From an uncultured Cytophagaceae bacterium (GTDB taxonomy: Bacteria; Bacteroidota; Bacteroidia; Cytophagales; Spirosomataceae): a stretch of 32,991 nt of DNA. Below are positions 16,701 through 23,789 of the stretch, piece after piece. The notes beneath the pieces are model-generated. The model saw only the letters and a program-made list of their open reading frames with translations. It searched no databases and was not told where the DNA came from. The DNA lies in the NCBI GenBank assembly GCA_903933935.1, contig CAIZMB010000141.1, positions 1 to 32,991 on the forward strand. Direction: 5' to 3'. The stretch's first letter is position 1; each line of letters opens with the position of its first letter. The translations under genes were made by a program, and so were the position numbers.

Positions 16701-18201
16701 GGGTCAGTTTAATGATCCAAATTTTAGTGGAAAAGTCGTCGTTCAGAAAGCCAAAGTTAATTTTGATTATTTGAACACAGCGATTTTTGTGAGCGATACG
16801 GTTTCGTTTCAAGGACGTCAAATTTTGGCTAAAAATTGGCAACTAAAAGATAATGATGGCAACGTAGCTAAGTTAAATGGCCAACTCAATTTCCCGAAAG
16901 ATAAGCCTTTGGAAATGTCCTTAACAGCAGATCTAAGTCGATATAAAATTTTAAATACGCAGAAGAGTCCAAGTTCTTTTTATTATGGTACGGGTTATGC
17001 GAGCGGCTTATTTCAGTTGGATGGTACCCTGGATAACCTACTTATTTCGGGCAATTTGAAAAGTGAAAAAGGTACTCGATTATTTATTCCGTTAGATCGT
17101 GAATCTGAAGCGCAAGCGGATGATGATTTTGAGTTTTTAAGTCAGGCGTTAAAGACTGAAACGGCCAATGAAAAGCTCATTAAAATCCAATCAAAAGACA
17201 ATGGCATACGTTTAGATTTGATGTTGAATCTAACCCCTGAGGCTTATGGGGAAGTCCAATTAGATAGCAAAAAAGGGGATATCATGCGCGGCTATGGCAC
17301 GGGAGGCATTCGGATGACGATGGACAAAAAAGGCGATTTTAAGATGTTGGGCGACTATGTGATCGATCAAGGCGATTATACATTTTCCCTTCAAAATATC
17401 ATTAATAAAAAATTTGCTATTCAGCGTGGCTCCAAAATTTCATGGACGGGTAGTCCTTTGAATGCCAACATCAACATGAAAGCAATCTATACGCAATATG
17501 CTAGTTTGTTTCCTATCCTTTTGGATACGACTAATAAAGGGAATTTACCTGAATTTAAACGTCGGTACCCAGTCGACGTGGTGATTAATTTACAGGATAG
17601 ACTATTGTCCCCCAATGTCTCTTTTGATATTGGCATTCGTGATTTTCCAAAAGATGTTACTTTGAATAGTGCCGTAACGGCCTTCGCGAATCGCATAAAA
17701 ACCGATGAACAGGAGTTGACCCGTCAGGTTAGTAACGTGTTGCTTTTTGGCCAATTAGTTTCTCCTTTTGGTGCGAGTGGATTGGTGCTTGGGAATATTG
17801 TGGGAAATTTTACGGAGATGTTATCAAATCAGTTAAGCAATTTAGCATCTGAAATCAATAAGGATTTGAACATAGATGTTTACTTGGGAGGCGGTAATTT
17901 GACCCAGGATATATTGACAAACCTACAGCTGCGGGTCTCGTACAACGTGAATGATCGATTAAGAATAACGCGTAGTGGAGGATTTACGGATGCCAGGAAC
18001 CAGACAAGTCCTCAAATTTTACTGGGCGATTGGGCTTTGGAATATTTTATTAAAAAGGATGGTAGCCTGCGGACAAAAATGTATAATCGAAATGTCCAAA
18101 CGACTCTTTTAGGATCCTTAAACTCGTATCAAATCAATCAAACATTAGGAGCCAGTATTCTTTACAACAAAAGTTTTAATTCGTTTTTTGGCACGAAATA
18201 A
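13732..18201 (+). CDS. tamB: Translocation and assembly module protein TamB
   Basis: A 1489-aa AsmA/TamB-like protein that spans the periplasm as a hydrophobic groove and is linked to outer-membrane protein assembly and phospholipid transport. The N-terminal membrane anchor is at about 10-28 (LVGIFLLFFSIILLLR). An AsmA-like start (YPLTLDGIQL, followed by WGLRVKDPWG) follows, then a long stretch of beta-strand repeats. The C-terminal TamB/DUF490 domain covers roughly 1050-1480, with the typical GEVQLDSKKGDIMRGYGTGG-like segment and RQVSNVLLFGQLVSPFG. The length is normal for Bacteroidota TamB. No TamA/BamA-like gene is adjacent in the window. The gene is divergent from tsaD and ends at a bidirectional hairpin. 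Confidence 0.93.
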   Translation: MVKYLKILAKSVLYGLVGIFLLFFSIILLLRAPSNQIRLANYFAPKIEKAIGYPLTLDGIQLKFFDEISFWGLRVKDPWGKDMIYIEKLDINFSISDLFLHGSKPSMEHAQLIRPRVHLILEKKSGKINLNEFIDRIVAYVNKNSTSTSTESSLFKIHSAQVVDGAFLLDDEQEKNLATPTHFDLSHFSFVKINAQVADFYVHGDTIGLQTIGFRTIDPLSKFQVKKLDTKFMISDRQMRFDDLSLFFNDSYVGDHVHMNYKKINDLTKWITKVQMVGNLKNSKVKGEDLGRFVTAMYDYKGYYQLNGQLNGSVDNLALKNFEIGFGQKSKLKGDFSFKGLPNVTTTKMDFAMNNSIFFPNDLAVFITQGASEKMKILGSVAFDGKFNGTYDNFQTSGQLNTGLGYMEGDFKLKLKDSMALSSYDGMVKLAKFKLGKLLDVEPYIGNIDLTGKIKGTGFSKKSAHVDFDGKLSEITFNAYAYKNVSLKGNFQRQLFKGNVAVKDTHFVAEMSGEINLQQPKAAYLLEGKIGHADLAKLHWGSEDVQIKTGFDLNIKFTDIDDLLGKAVFTDIVIKKPQMDDLSMGLISFTANENNVGFRQYRLNSDLISVELNGEFKPTKMKSELGQLVDEYLLYFNKKEDERTAYYSKRKYDINDKYFADFTIICHQAQPILSRFYPSIGIGRNTIFTGNVSKGRTYSVSLESYPDTLVFGGYKFYQSVFSLQSSKFLGGPEVSSSLVFQSRRQQLNFLTPTENFKLNALWDQDRINFDVDFKQAGEDNTAHFGGNWRFEKDGLSLRFKDSYLKILGQDWAFDPENMITLKGQEWKAEHVLISNKKQSIALQGSLSLDSTQTLRFRANKFQLATLEPILAIKANGELNAEISVQNWYQNTRVDSWMIVDSLRLDKFYMGNFQGVGTYLAESQRMDLNYTLNRLGEPVLSISGQYKPYAEEDQLALKTELNRTNLEILEPFTRGIFSGLAGEASGELKIRGQFNDPNFSGKVVVQKAKVNFDYLNTAIFVSDTVSFQGRQILAKNWQLKDNDGNVAKLNGQLNFPKDKPLEMSLTADLSRYKILNTQKSPSSFYYGTGYASGLFQLDGTLDNLLISGNLKSEKGTRLFIPLDRESEAQADDDFEFLSQALKTETANEKLIKIQSKDNGIRLDLMLNLTPEAYGEVQLDSKKGDIMRGYGTGGIRMTMDKKGDFKMLGDYVIDQGDYTFSLQNIINKKFAIQRGSKISWTGSPLNANINMKAIYTQYASLFPILLDTTNKGNLPEFKRRYPVDVVINLQDRLLSPNVSFDIGIRDFPKDVTLNSAVTAFANRIKTDEQELTRQVSNVLLFGQLVSPFGASGLVLGNIVGNFTEMLSNQLSNLASEINKDLNIDVYLGGGNLTQDILTNLQLRVSYNVNDRLRITRSGGFTDARNQTSPQILLGDWALEYFIKKDGSLRTKMYNRNVQTTLLGSLNSYQINQTLGASILYNKSFNSFFGTK

Positions 18202-18221
18202 TGGTTGTATGCCAGTCATAA

Positions 18222-18245
18222 AAAAAGCCGCAATTGCGGCTTTTT
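18222..18245. terminator. Bidirectional intrinsic terminator
   Basis: A perfect palindrome: A-run, GCCGC, loop AATT, GCGGC, T-run (arms 18227-18231 and 18236-18240, A/T tails 18222-18226 and 18241-18245). It sits 20 nt after the tamB stop and 21 nt after the end of the minus-strand coiled-coil gene. It can terminate both converging transcripts. Confidence 0.9.
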
Positions 18246-18266
18246 AAATGCATGAATTTCAATAAT

Positions 18267-19208
18267 TTACCTAACGACGAAAGTGCCATTTCCAATCGTA
18301 AATCCTTCTGAATACATCTCAATTGAATATTTTCCTGGCTTGTAAACAACTCCACCACGCGAATAAAGTACGGCAACTTCTTGATTATCATTTGAGTAGG
18401 TAACTACTTGAGAAGTGGTAAAAGGAATATCTTTACCGCCTTGATTTATTTTACCTGAGCCAACTGCCTCGTCTGACAACGTGCTTCCTTCGCCATCTAA
18501 AATACGTACGTAAATGGTTTTGTTCTCCAATTTAGTGATTGGATTAGGAGCTAAATTGAATACAATTTTCAATTTGTCAATTCTTTTTCCGCCTAATTTA
18601 GCCTTCTCAGTTTCTTTTCCTTTTGCATTAACAGCTAATACACGAATGTTCTGAGCTTTCAAAGCTGCACCGATACTTACCTTACGAGCTAATTCTTTGT
18701 TCTTGGCTGCTACCTCAGATAAGGTATCACTTAGGTTTTTGTTAACCGTTTTTAAGCCCGTATTTTCAGTGTTTAACGTCTGATTTTGAGTGCTTAACAC
18801 TTGGTTGTTCTCTGTTAAAACGCCATTTTGTTTTTTCAGTTCAACAATATCACTATCCTTTTGAGCGAGAACAATGTCATATTCTTTTATTTTAGCTAAA
18901 TAAGAAGCTACAGTTGCATGATTTGCTTTTTTTAGCGAAGCTTTATCTTGTTCTAATTGTAATTTCAACGCTTCTAAATCAGCCACTTGACCTCCTAATG
19001 CTTTAATTTCGGCTATTTTACTATCTAACTGAGTCGAAATAGAATCTAATTTAACGCGTGTATTAGCTAATTCAGTTGCTTTTTCTTCGATACTAGTCGC
19101 TTGCTCTTTGGTCAGTTGGTTCGACCTGAAATATAAGACTCCAAATACTGCAGTGAGTACTGCAAGGACGATGAGTGCAATCTTAGAAGTATTGTTATTT
19201 GATTCCAT
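18267..19208 (-). CDS. Membrane-anchored coiled-coil protein
   Basis: A 313-aa protein with a single N-terminal membrane helix at about 9-26 (IALIVLAVLTAVFGVLYF), a long heptad-rich coiled coil from about 30 to 185 rich in Glu, Lys, Leu, Asn and Gln, and a C-terminal beta-rich domain (about 195-313) ending in GNGTFVVR. Most of the protein should project into the periplasm. I recognise the architecture as a common Bacteroidota hypothetical family but know no function. The C-terminal domain, with KIVFNLAPNPI and KTIYVRILDGEG, looks like an immunoglobulin-like or beta-sandwich fold. It is divergent from nadB across a 114-nt spacer with a 10-bp inverted repeat. The terminator at 18222-18245 marks its end. 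Confidence 0.8.
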   Translation of the reverse strand: MESNNNTSKIALIVLAVLTAVFGVLYFRSNQLTKEQATSIEEKATELANTRVKLDSISTQLDSKIAEIKALGGQVADLEALKLQLEQDKASLKKANHATVASYLAKIKEYDIVLAQKDSDIVELKKQNGVLTENNQVLSTQNQTLNTENTGLKTVNKNLSDTLSEVAAKNKELARKVSIGAALKAQNIRVLAVNAKGKETEKAKLGGKRIDKLKIVFNLAPNPITKLENKTIYVRILDGEGSTLSDEAVGSGKINQGGKDIPFTTSQVVTYSNDNQEVAVLYSRGGVVYKPGKYSIEMYSEGFTIGNGTFVVR

Positions 19209-19247
19209 TATGTTTGTTTTATTTATTAAAGGGTTTGTTTAATTTAT

Positions 19248-19305
19248 CGCAAATTACAATAATTAAATTTAAATTCTTTTCTAAATGCCTTTTTGGTAAT
19301 TTGCG
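19248..19305. promoter_or_regulatory. 10-bp inverted repeat in the nadB divergent leader
   Basis: CGCAAATTAC at 19248-19257 and GTAATTTGCG at 19296-19305 are perfect reverse complements 38 nt apart. Read toward each gene, both leaders carry GTAATTTGCG followed by (A)TAAAT. Each contains TAATTTG, one base short of the -7 consensus TAnnTTTG, so they may be the two divergent promoters or paired sites for one regulator. Confidence 0.45.
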
Positions 19306-19322
19306 TAAATAAAAAATAGAAC

Positions 19323-20900
19323 ATGCCTACCTATGATTTTATTGTAATTGGTTCAGGTATTGCGGGCTTATCGTACACCGCAAAAATTGCGCAGCACTTT
19401 CAGGATTTAAATCAATCTGTTAAAATTGCTGTCATTACAAAAACCATTGCAGAGGAAACCAATACAAAATATGCTCAGGGTGGAATTGCTGCCGTGTGGG
19501 ATCAGGATGATTCTTTTGATAAACATATCCAAGACACTATGGTCGCGGGTGATTATATAAGCAATCAAAAGGTAGTGGAATTGGTCGTAAAGGAAGCTCC
19601 TGAGCGCTTAAAGGAATTAATCTCTTATGGTACCGACTTTGATCGCCGAGCAGATGGTACATTTGATCTGGTCAAAGAAGGGGGGCATTCAGATAAAAGA
19701 ATTTTACATTATAAGGACTCAACGGGCAATGAAATTGAACGCGCACTTTTAGCTAAAGTGAAGGCTTTTCCTTCGGTGGATTTTTTCACGCATTACTTTG
19801 CCGTTGATTTAATCACCCAGCACCATTTAGGTGAAAAAGTAACTAAAGATACCCCTGACAAAAAATGTTTTGGGGTCTATGTGCTTAATTTAAAATCCAA
19901 AAAAGTTGAGACTTTTTTAGGCAAAACTACGTTGTTGGCTACCGGGGGAATCGGTCAAGTATATCAATCCACGACGAATCCTAAAATTGCCACGGGTGAC
20001 GGAATTGCGATGGCCTACCGAGCAAAGGCGTTTGTTCAAGGAATGGAATTTATTCAATTTCATCCAACCGCCTTATATAATCCAGGAAAGAAGCCATCCT
20101 TTTTAATTTCCGAGGCGGTGCGAGGCCATGGTGGAATTCTAAAAAACTTAGATGGTTCTACCTTTATGGAGCGTTATGACGATCGTTTGTCATTGGCACC
20201 CCGTGATATTGTGGCTCGTGCCATCGATTCGGAAATGAAAAAGCAAGGTAGTGACCATGTATTTTTGGATACAAGACACATTCCTAAAGATGAAATTTTG
20301 CAACATTTCCCAATGATCTATCAGCATTGTTTAGATGAATTGGGAATTGATATGTCGACGGAAATGATTCCTGTAGTACCCGCTCAGCATTATTTATGTG
20401 GGGGTATCATCGTGGATGAATTTAGTAGGACTAATATCCAGCATTTGTTTGCTGCAGGAGAATGTTCCTATACGGGACTTCATGGAGCAAACCGTTTGGC
20501 GTCAAATAGTTTATTAGAAGCTATTGTTTTTGCTCATCGGGCGTTCCAAAAATCGATTGAAGAATTTGGCACTCAATCCCTACCAGAATTGATTCCAGCT
20601 TGGAATGACGAAGGTACGAAACACCCGGAAGAATTAGTTTTAGTTACGGAAATGGCGCGTGAATTGGAATCCATTATGTCCAATTATGTGGGCATTGTTC
20701 GAACTGACCGCCGATTGAAACGGGCGTATGATCGACTTGAATTGATTTATTTAGAACATGAAGAGCTATATAAACAGTCTAGAATTACGGTTCCTTTGTG
20801 CGAATTAAGAAACATGATTAATGTTGCTTATTTGATCATTAAGCATGCTCGCGCTCAAAGAGAAAATAGAGGCCTTCATTACAATTTAGATTTGATATAG
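19323..20900 (+). CDS. nadB: L-aspartate oxidase
   Basis: NadB oxidises L-aspartate to iminoaspartate using FAD, with oxygen or fumarate as acceptor, and feeds NadA in de novo NAD synthesis. The 525 aa show the FAD Rossmann motif GSGIAG at 10-15, NTKYAQGGIAA at 47-57, EGGHS at 119-123, MEFIQFHPTAL at 241-251, RDIVARAID at 294-302, HYLCGG at 356-361 and GLHGANRLASNSLLEA at 385-400, then the helical C-terminal domain. It lacks a quinol-oxidase-type signature, and the EGGHS and HYLCGG motifs argue for NadB over the succinate dehydrogenase flavoprotein. No nadA or nadC is adjacent. The 56-nt spacer to the next gene carries a candidate promoter. Confidence 0.95.
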   Translation: MPTYDFIVIGSGIAGLSYTAKIAQHFQDLNQSVKIAVITKTIAEETNTKYAQGGIAAVWDQDDSFDKHIQDTMVAGDYISNQKVVELVVKEAPERLKELISYGTDFDRRADGTFDLVKEGGHSDKRILHYKDSTGNEIERALLAKVKAFPSVDFFTHYFAVDLITQHHLGEKVTKDTPDKKCFGVYVLNLKSKKVETFLGKTTLLATGGIGQVYQSTTNPKIATGDGIAMAYRAKAFVQGMEFIQFHPTALYNPGKKPSFLISEAVRGHGGILKNLDGSTFMERYDDRLSLAPRDIVARAIDSEMKKQGSDHVFLDTRHIPKDEILQHFPMIYQHCLDELGIDMSTEMIPVVPAQHYLCGGIIVDEFSRTNIQHLFAAGECSYTGLHGANRLASNSLLEAIVFAHRAFQKSIEEFGTQSLPELIPAWNDEGTKHPEELVLVTEMARELESIMSNYVGIVRTDRRLKRAYDRLELIYLEHEELYKQSRITVPLCELRNMINVAYLIIKHARAQRENRGLHYNLDLI

Positions 20901-20901
20901 C

Positions 20902-20931
20902 TTGACTTGTCAATTTTAAGGACTACATTTA
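20902..20931 (+). promoter_or_regulatory. Candidate promoter of the Crp-like gene
   Basis: TTG at 20902-20904, then 19 nt, then TACATTTA at 20924-20931. The arrangement fits the Bacteroidota TTTG-N19-TAnnTTTG pattern with one mismatch in each box, and it lies 25 nt before the ATG at 20957. Confidence 0.4.
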
Positions 20932-20956
20932 ATCGGTTCTATCCGCCATTCTTTCT

Positions 20957-21550
20957 ATGTCACAATCGATTCGAGAGGTAATCTCTCCTCTAAATATTCT
21001 TTCTAAATCTGAAATTCTGAACGTAAGTAAAAGTTTTAAGAGTGTTCAAATCAAAAAGGATGATTACTTGGTTCAGGCGGGAGAGCCTTTAGATTCTTTG
21101 GTTTTTTTGAAAAAAGGAATCTTAAAGACTGGCTCAAGCCAAGATCAAAATTCAGATGTTTCTAAATCGAAAGACTTTACTTTTGAGGGTAATTTTCTGT
21201 TTTCAGGCGGCAGTATTTTAACGTATCAGCCATTTCCACTTTCCATTCATGCGTTAATGGATTCTGAAATTTTAGTGTTGACCCTAGTTGAGTTGGACGG
21301 AATTTACGAGAGTATTCCAGGATTTGTGGCCGTTTTGCGCCAATTAACTCAGGATGAATTAGAAAAGCAGGAGATGCTTATGAATCTAATTAAGATCCAA
21401 TCCCCTCAAAAACGGTATGAGCATTTCCAACGAAATTTTGCTTTACTCGCTGCCCAATTACCCGAAGGGCAGTTGGCACATTTTCTACAAATTCCAACCT
21501 CGGAGCTATCTAGAATCCGCAAAAAAATAAGTTTGGGAAGCACCTTTTAA
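20957..21550 (+). CDS. Crp/Fnr-family regulator, short Bacteroidota type
   Basis: A 197-aa protein with an N-terminal cyclic-nucleotide-binding-like beta barrel (about 10-115; VQIKKDDYLVQAGEPLDSLVFLKKGIL) and a C-terminal helix-turn-helix at about 170-190 (LAHFLQIPTSELSRIRKKI). The phosphate-binding cassette lacks the Arg that contacts cAMP in E. coli Crp; the segment reads FLFSGGSILTYQPFPLSIHA. The ligand is therefore probably not cAMP, or the protein is ligand independent. The DNA-binding part is brief, as in many Bacteroidota members. Its targets are unknown. Its TAA shares bases with the stop of the convergent udk gene. Confidence 0.85.
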   Translation: MSQSIREVISPLNILSKSEILNVSKSFKSVQIKKDDYLVQAGEPLDSLVFLKKGILKTGSSQDQNSDVSKSKDFTFEGNFLFSGGSILTYQPFPLSIHALMDSEILVLTLVELDGIYESIPGFVAVLRQLTQDELEKQEMLMNLIKIQSPQKRYEHFQRNFALLAAQLPEGQLAHFLQIPTSELSRIRKKISLGSTF

Positions 21551-22170
21551 GCTTGGCTTTTTAGGTAGGATACAACGACTTGTAAGCCTTTTTCAAAGTG
21601 ATGGTTGTTGGGTATTACGATGTCGCAACTACGTTTGTGAGGCCTAATGAATTCTTCATACGTAGGTTTGACATGGTATTTCCAACGGTACATGACATCC
21701 TGTAAATCATAGCCCCTTTCTTCATTATCGCGTTTTATCCGGCGCTTTAATTTAATTTTATCTTGGGCGTCAATGAATATTTTTAAATCTAAGAGCTTGG
21801 CAACTTCAGGAAAATGAAAAACAAAAATGCCCTCTACAACCAATATTTTTTTGGGATGAAAATGCAATAAATTTGGAATTTTATCTGAGTTGTTGAAGGT
21901 ATATTCCTCACGGGTCACTATTTCGCCTGACCTTAATTTTTCCACGTCCGCCGCAAAGGCCACGTCGTCAATGGCCCCAGGCAAGTCAAAATTTTCAATC
22001 CCATTTTCATCTTTGGTTTGATGTTGTTTGGGGCGATAGTAATTGTCCTGAGATAATAAACAAATGTCATCTGTGTCGAATTGCTCCATTAAGCGTGTTA
22101 AAAATAGGGTTTTTCCTGAGGCACTTCCTCCGGTAATCCCGATGATGAATGGACGGTTGTTGGTCGACAT
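21547..22170 (-). CDS. udk: Uridine kinase
   Basis: Uridine/cytidine kinase of pyrimidine salvage, converting uridine to UMP with ATP or GTP. The 207 aa show the P-loop GITGGSASGKT at 11-21, SQDNYYRP at 39-46 with the nucleoside-binding Asp-Asn-Tyr-Tyr, the NFDLPGAID segment at 59-67, and KILVVEGIFVFHFPEV at 108-123. The length is typical. The ATG at 22170 gives the standard short N-terminal tail. It overlaps the convergent Crp-like gene at TTAA (21547-21550). Confidence 0.95.
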   Translation of the reverse strand: MSTNNRPFIIGITGGSASGKTLFLTRLMEQFDTDDICLLSQDNYYRPKQHQTKDENGIENFDLPGAIDDVAFAADVEKLRSGEIVTREEYTFNNSDKIPNLLHFHPKKILVVEGIFVFHFPEVAKLLDLKIFIDAQDKIKLKRRIKRDNEERGYDLQDVMYRWKYHVKPTYEEFIRPHKRSCDIVIPNNHHFEKGLQVVVSYLKSQA

Positions 22171-22231
22171 AATGAAATAGATTCAAATGCAAATTTGCGA
22201 AAATGATTTAAATTAAACTAAATCAATATTT

Positions 22232-22792
22232 TCATTTTTCGAATAATAGATAAATAGCTTTTTCGTCTTTTCGCTTTTGGTTGACCATGCTAAAACCAGC
22301 TTCGGCTACGAGGGTAATTAACTCTTCAGTGAAGAATAATTTTTTCCCACAACCCTCATGAATGAGTGGCGTGGAAATCGATATTTCTTCTTCAATAAAT
22401 AATTGCCCCCCTTTTTTTACTATTCGGAAAGCCTCTTGTAGTACTAAATCGATTTGATTGAATTCATGCAAGGCATTGAAAATGAATACCCAATCAGCCA
22501 TTTCTTTTTCTAACGTTAATGCATGAACGTCTTCGTTTTTTACGAAAATGGGTGTTGTGTTTTTTTTGTTTGTTGTGTTTTCGAAATAGGAAATGGATTC
22601 GCCAACTTCCTCATTCGTCAGAGCCTGAAAATCATGATCGACTAAAATTAATTGGCCAGCAGGCTGATGAATCACACAATTTATTTCCCACCAACCAGAT
22701 CCACAACCTAAAGAAACGAGGGTGTCGGTGTTTTTCCAAGGCGTAAATTTTAAAAGTTCTTTCATTTGGGTATAAATTAATGGATAAATCAT
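22232..22792 (-). CDS. Small class I SAM-dependent methyltransferase
   Basis: A 186-aa methyltransferase with motif I VSLGCGSGWW at 26-35, an acidic strand end LILVDHD (48-54), ADWVFIFNALHEFNQ (motif II region, about 99-113) and VKKGGQLFIEEE (motif III region, about 125-136). A short low-complexity insert, ENTTNKKNTTP, is at 71-81. The substrate is unknown; it could act on a small molecule such as a quinone or a thiol. The ATG at 22790-22792 overlaps the longest start of the divergent carbonic anhydrase gene. The internal ATG at 22763-22765 (residue 10) is a plausible alternative start that would leave room for promoters. It lies 61 nt upstream of udk and may be co-transcribed with it. Confidence 0.8.
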   Translation of the reverse strand: MIYPLIYTQMKELLKFTPWKNTDTLVSLGCGSGWWEINCVIHQPAGQLILVDHDFQALTNEEVGESISYFENTTNKKNTTPIFVKNEDVHALTLEKEMADWVFIFNALHEFNQIDLVLQEAFRIVKKGGQLFIEEEISISTPLIHEGCGKKLFFTEELITLVAEAGFSMVNQKRKDEKAIYLLFEK

Positions 22793-22801
22793 GAAGCATG
22801 G

Positions 22802-22809
22802 TATATTTG
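22802..22809 (+). promoter_or_regulatory. Candidate -7 box of the carbonic anhydrase gene
   Basis: TATATTTG is an exact TAnnTTTG match 17 nt before the ATG at 22827. If used, transcription would begin downstream of the ATG at 22791, which supports 22827 as the true start. No clear -33 TTTG is seen. Confidence 0.35.
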
Positions 22810-22826
22810 AAAATAATTATTTTAGC

Positions 22827-23330
22827 ATGGCAATATATATCGCACCTACGGCCTCAGTGATGGGCAGAGTTATTATTTCAAAAGATGTTTCTGTCTGGCA
22901 TGGAGCTGTTATTCGGGCAGATGTGGAAGAGATTATTTTAGGGGAGGGCTGTAATGTTCAAGACAATGTTGTTTTACATGCCGATGAAGGAGAAAAAACG
23001 ATTATTGGCCCTAGGGTTACCATTGGCCATTCTGCGATTGTTCATGGTGCTACGGTTGGTGAAGGCTCTCTTATTGGGATGCATGCTACGATTCTAAATC
23101 GAGCTCAGATTGGCCGGTTTTGTTTAATTGGCGCTCACGCATTAGTCACCGAAGGAATGATTATACCTGATTTTTCTATGGTGTTGGGTATGCCAGCTAA
23201 GGTCGTTAAAACTCTTTCGGAGGATCAAATAAGCCGTTTAAAAGAAGGGGCGGATCATTACATGATGATGGGAGAAAGACACGCTGCGGGTGAATTTCCC
23301 TTGCTCACTCAAGCAGATTTTAAGGAATGA
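22827..23330 (+). CDS. Gamma-class carbonic anhydrase-like hexapeptide protein
   Basis: A left-handed beta-helix (hexapeptide repeat) protein of the gamma carbonic anhydrase/YrdA/PaaY group, expected to act as a cytoplasmic trimer. From the preferred start it is 167 aa. Metal ligands fit H51 (VVLHADE), H68 (TIGHSA) and H73 (IVHGA), and R30, D32 and Q45 of the active site are present, so it may be active rather than merely structural. I prefer ATG 22827 (MAIYIAPTAS) over ATG 22791, because the longer form adds 12 residues that do not look like the family and would overlap the divergent methyltransferase start. It overlaps sixA by ATGA. True carbonic anhydrase activity is not proven for many members. 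Confidence 0.88.
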   Translation: MAIYIAPTASVMGRVIISKDVSVWHGAVIRADVEEIILGEGCNVQDNVVLHADEGEKTIIGPRVTIGHSAIVHGATVGEGSLIGMHATILNRAQIGRFCLIGAHALVTEGMIIPDFSMVLGMPAKVVKTLSEDQISRLKEGADHYMMMGERHAAGEFPLLTQADFKE

Positions 23331-23785
23331 AAGATCTCTTTTTGATTCGACATGCGCATGCTGGACCCTATTTACTTCCCGACGAAAGCCGTAAGTTGTC
23401 TATCAGGGGGGTAGAAGAAGCGCAGGAATTGAAAAGTATTTTTATAAATAATAATTTTCCTGACGGTTTTTGGTACATCTCTAATACGAATAGAACGATT
23501 GAAACGGCTGAAATATTGATGGCAAACCTGCAAAAATTAGGAGATTCTTTTGATGAGTATTGGTACCATGCCACAGGTCCCCAATATGTGGAAAAAATTG
23601 TGAGTAGTCCCCACGATGTTATTTATTTGGTAGCCCACAATCCATCTATTTCCTATGCGGCATCCTATTTTTCTGGAGAAATGATTCAAATGGAAACATC
23701 TTCCTGTGTACATTTGCACTGGCCAAAAGCCGATACTTGGGATGAAATTATCAAAGGAAGCGCCATGGTCAATTTTATACATTAA
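23327..23785 (+). CDS. sixA: SixA-type histidine phosphatase
   Basis: A 152-aa short histidine phosphatase of the SixA branch, with the catalytic RHAHAG at 8-13 (phospho-acceptor H9), the Arg/Glu region SNTNRTIETAEIL at 52-64, and the second catalytic His in VAHNPS around 102-107. SixA of E. coli removes phosphate from phosphohistidine in the PTS-Ntr or ArcB system, but Bacteroidota generally lack those partners, so the substrate here is open. The start overlaps the stop of the carbonic anhydrase gene by ATGA, so the two are translationally coupled. The 42-aa membrane microprotein gene follows after 4 nt. Confidence 0.88.
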   Translation: MKDLFLIRHAHAGPYLLPDESRKLSIRGVEEAQELKSIFINNNFPDGFWYISNTNRTIETAEILMANLQKLGDSFDEYWYHATGPQYVEKIVSSPHDVIYLVAHNPSISYAASYFSGEMIQMETSSCVHLHWPKADTWDEIIKGSAMVNFIH

Positions 23786-23789
23786 TTCT

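Noticed and set aside
21541-21570. The AAGCTT-centred sequence between the Crp-like gene and udk as a terminator.
   Set aside because: The palindrome is only 6 bp, is AT-rich and lies largely inside both coding ends.
22791-23330. Carbonic anhydrase homologue starting at 22791.
   Set aside because: The extra 12 residues do not look like the family, overlap the divergent gene's start and include a likely -7 box; 22827 is preferred.
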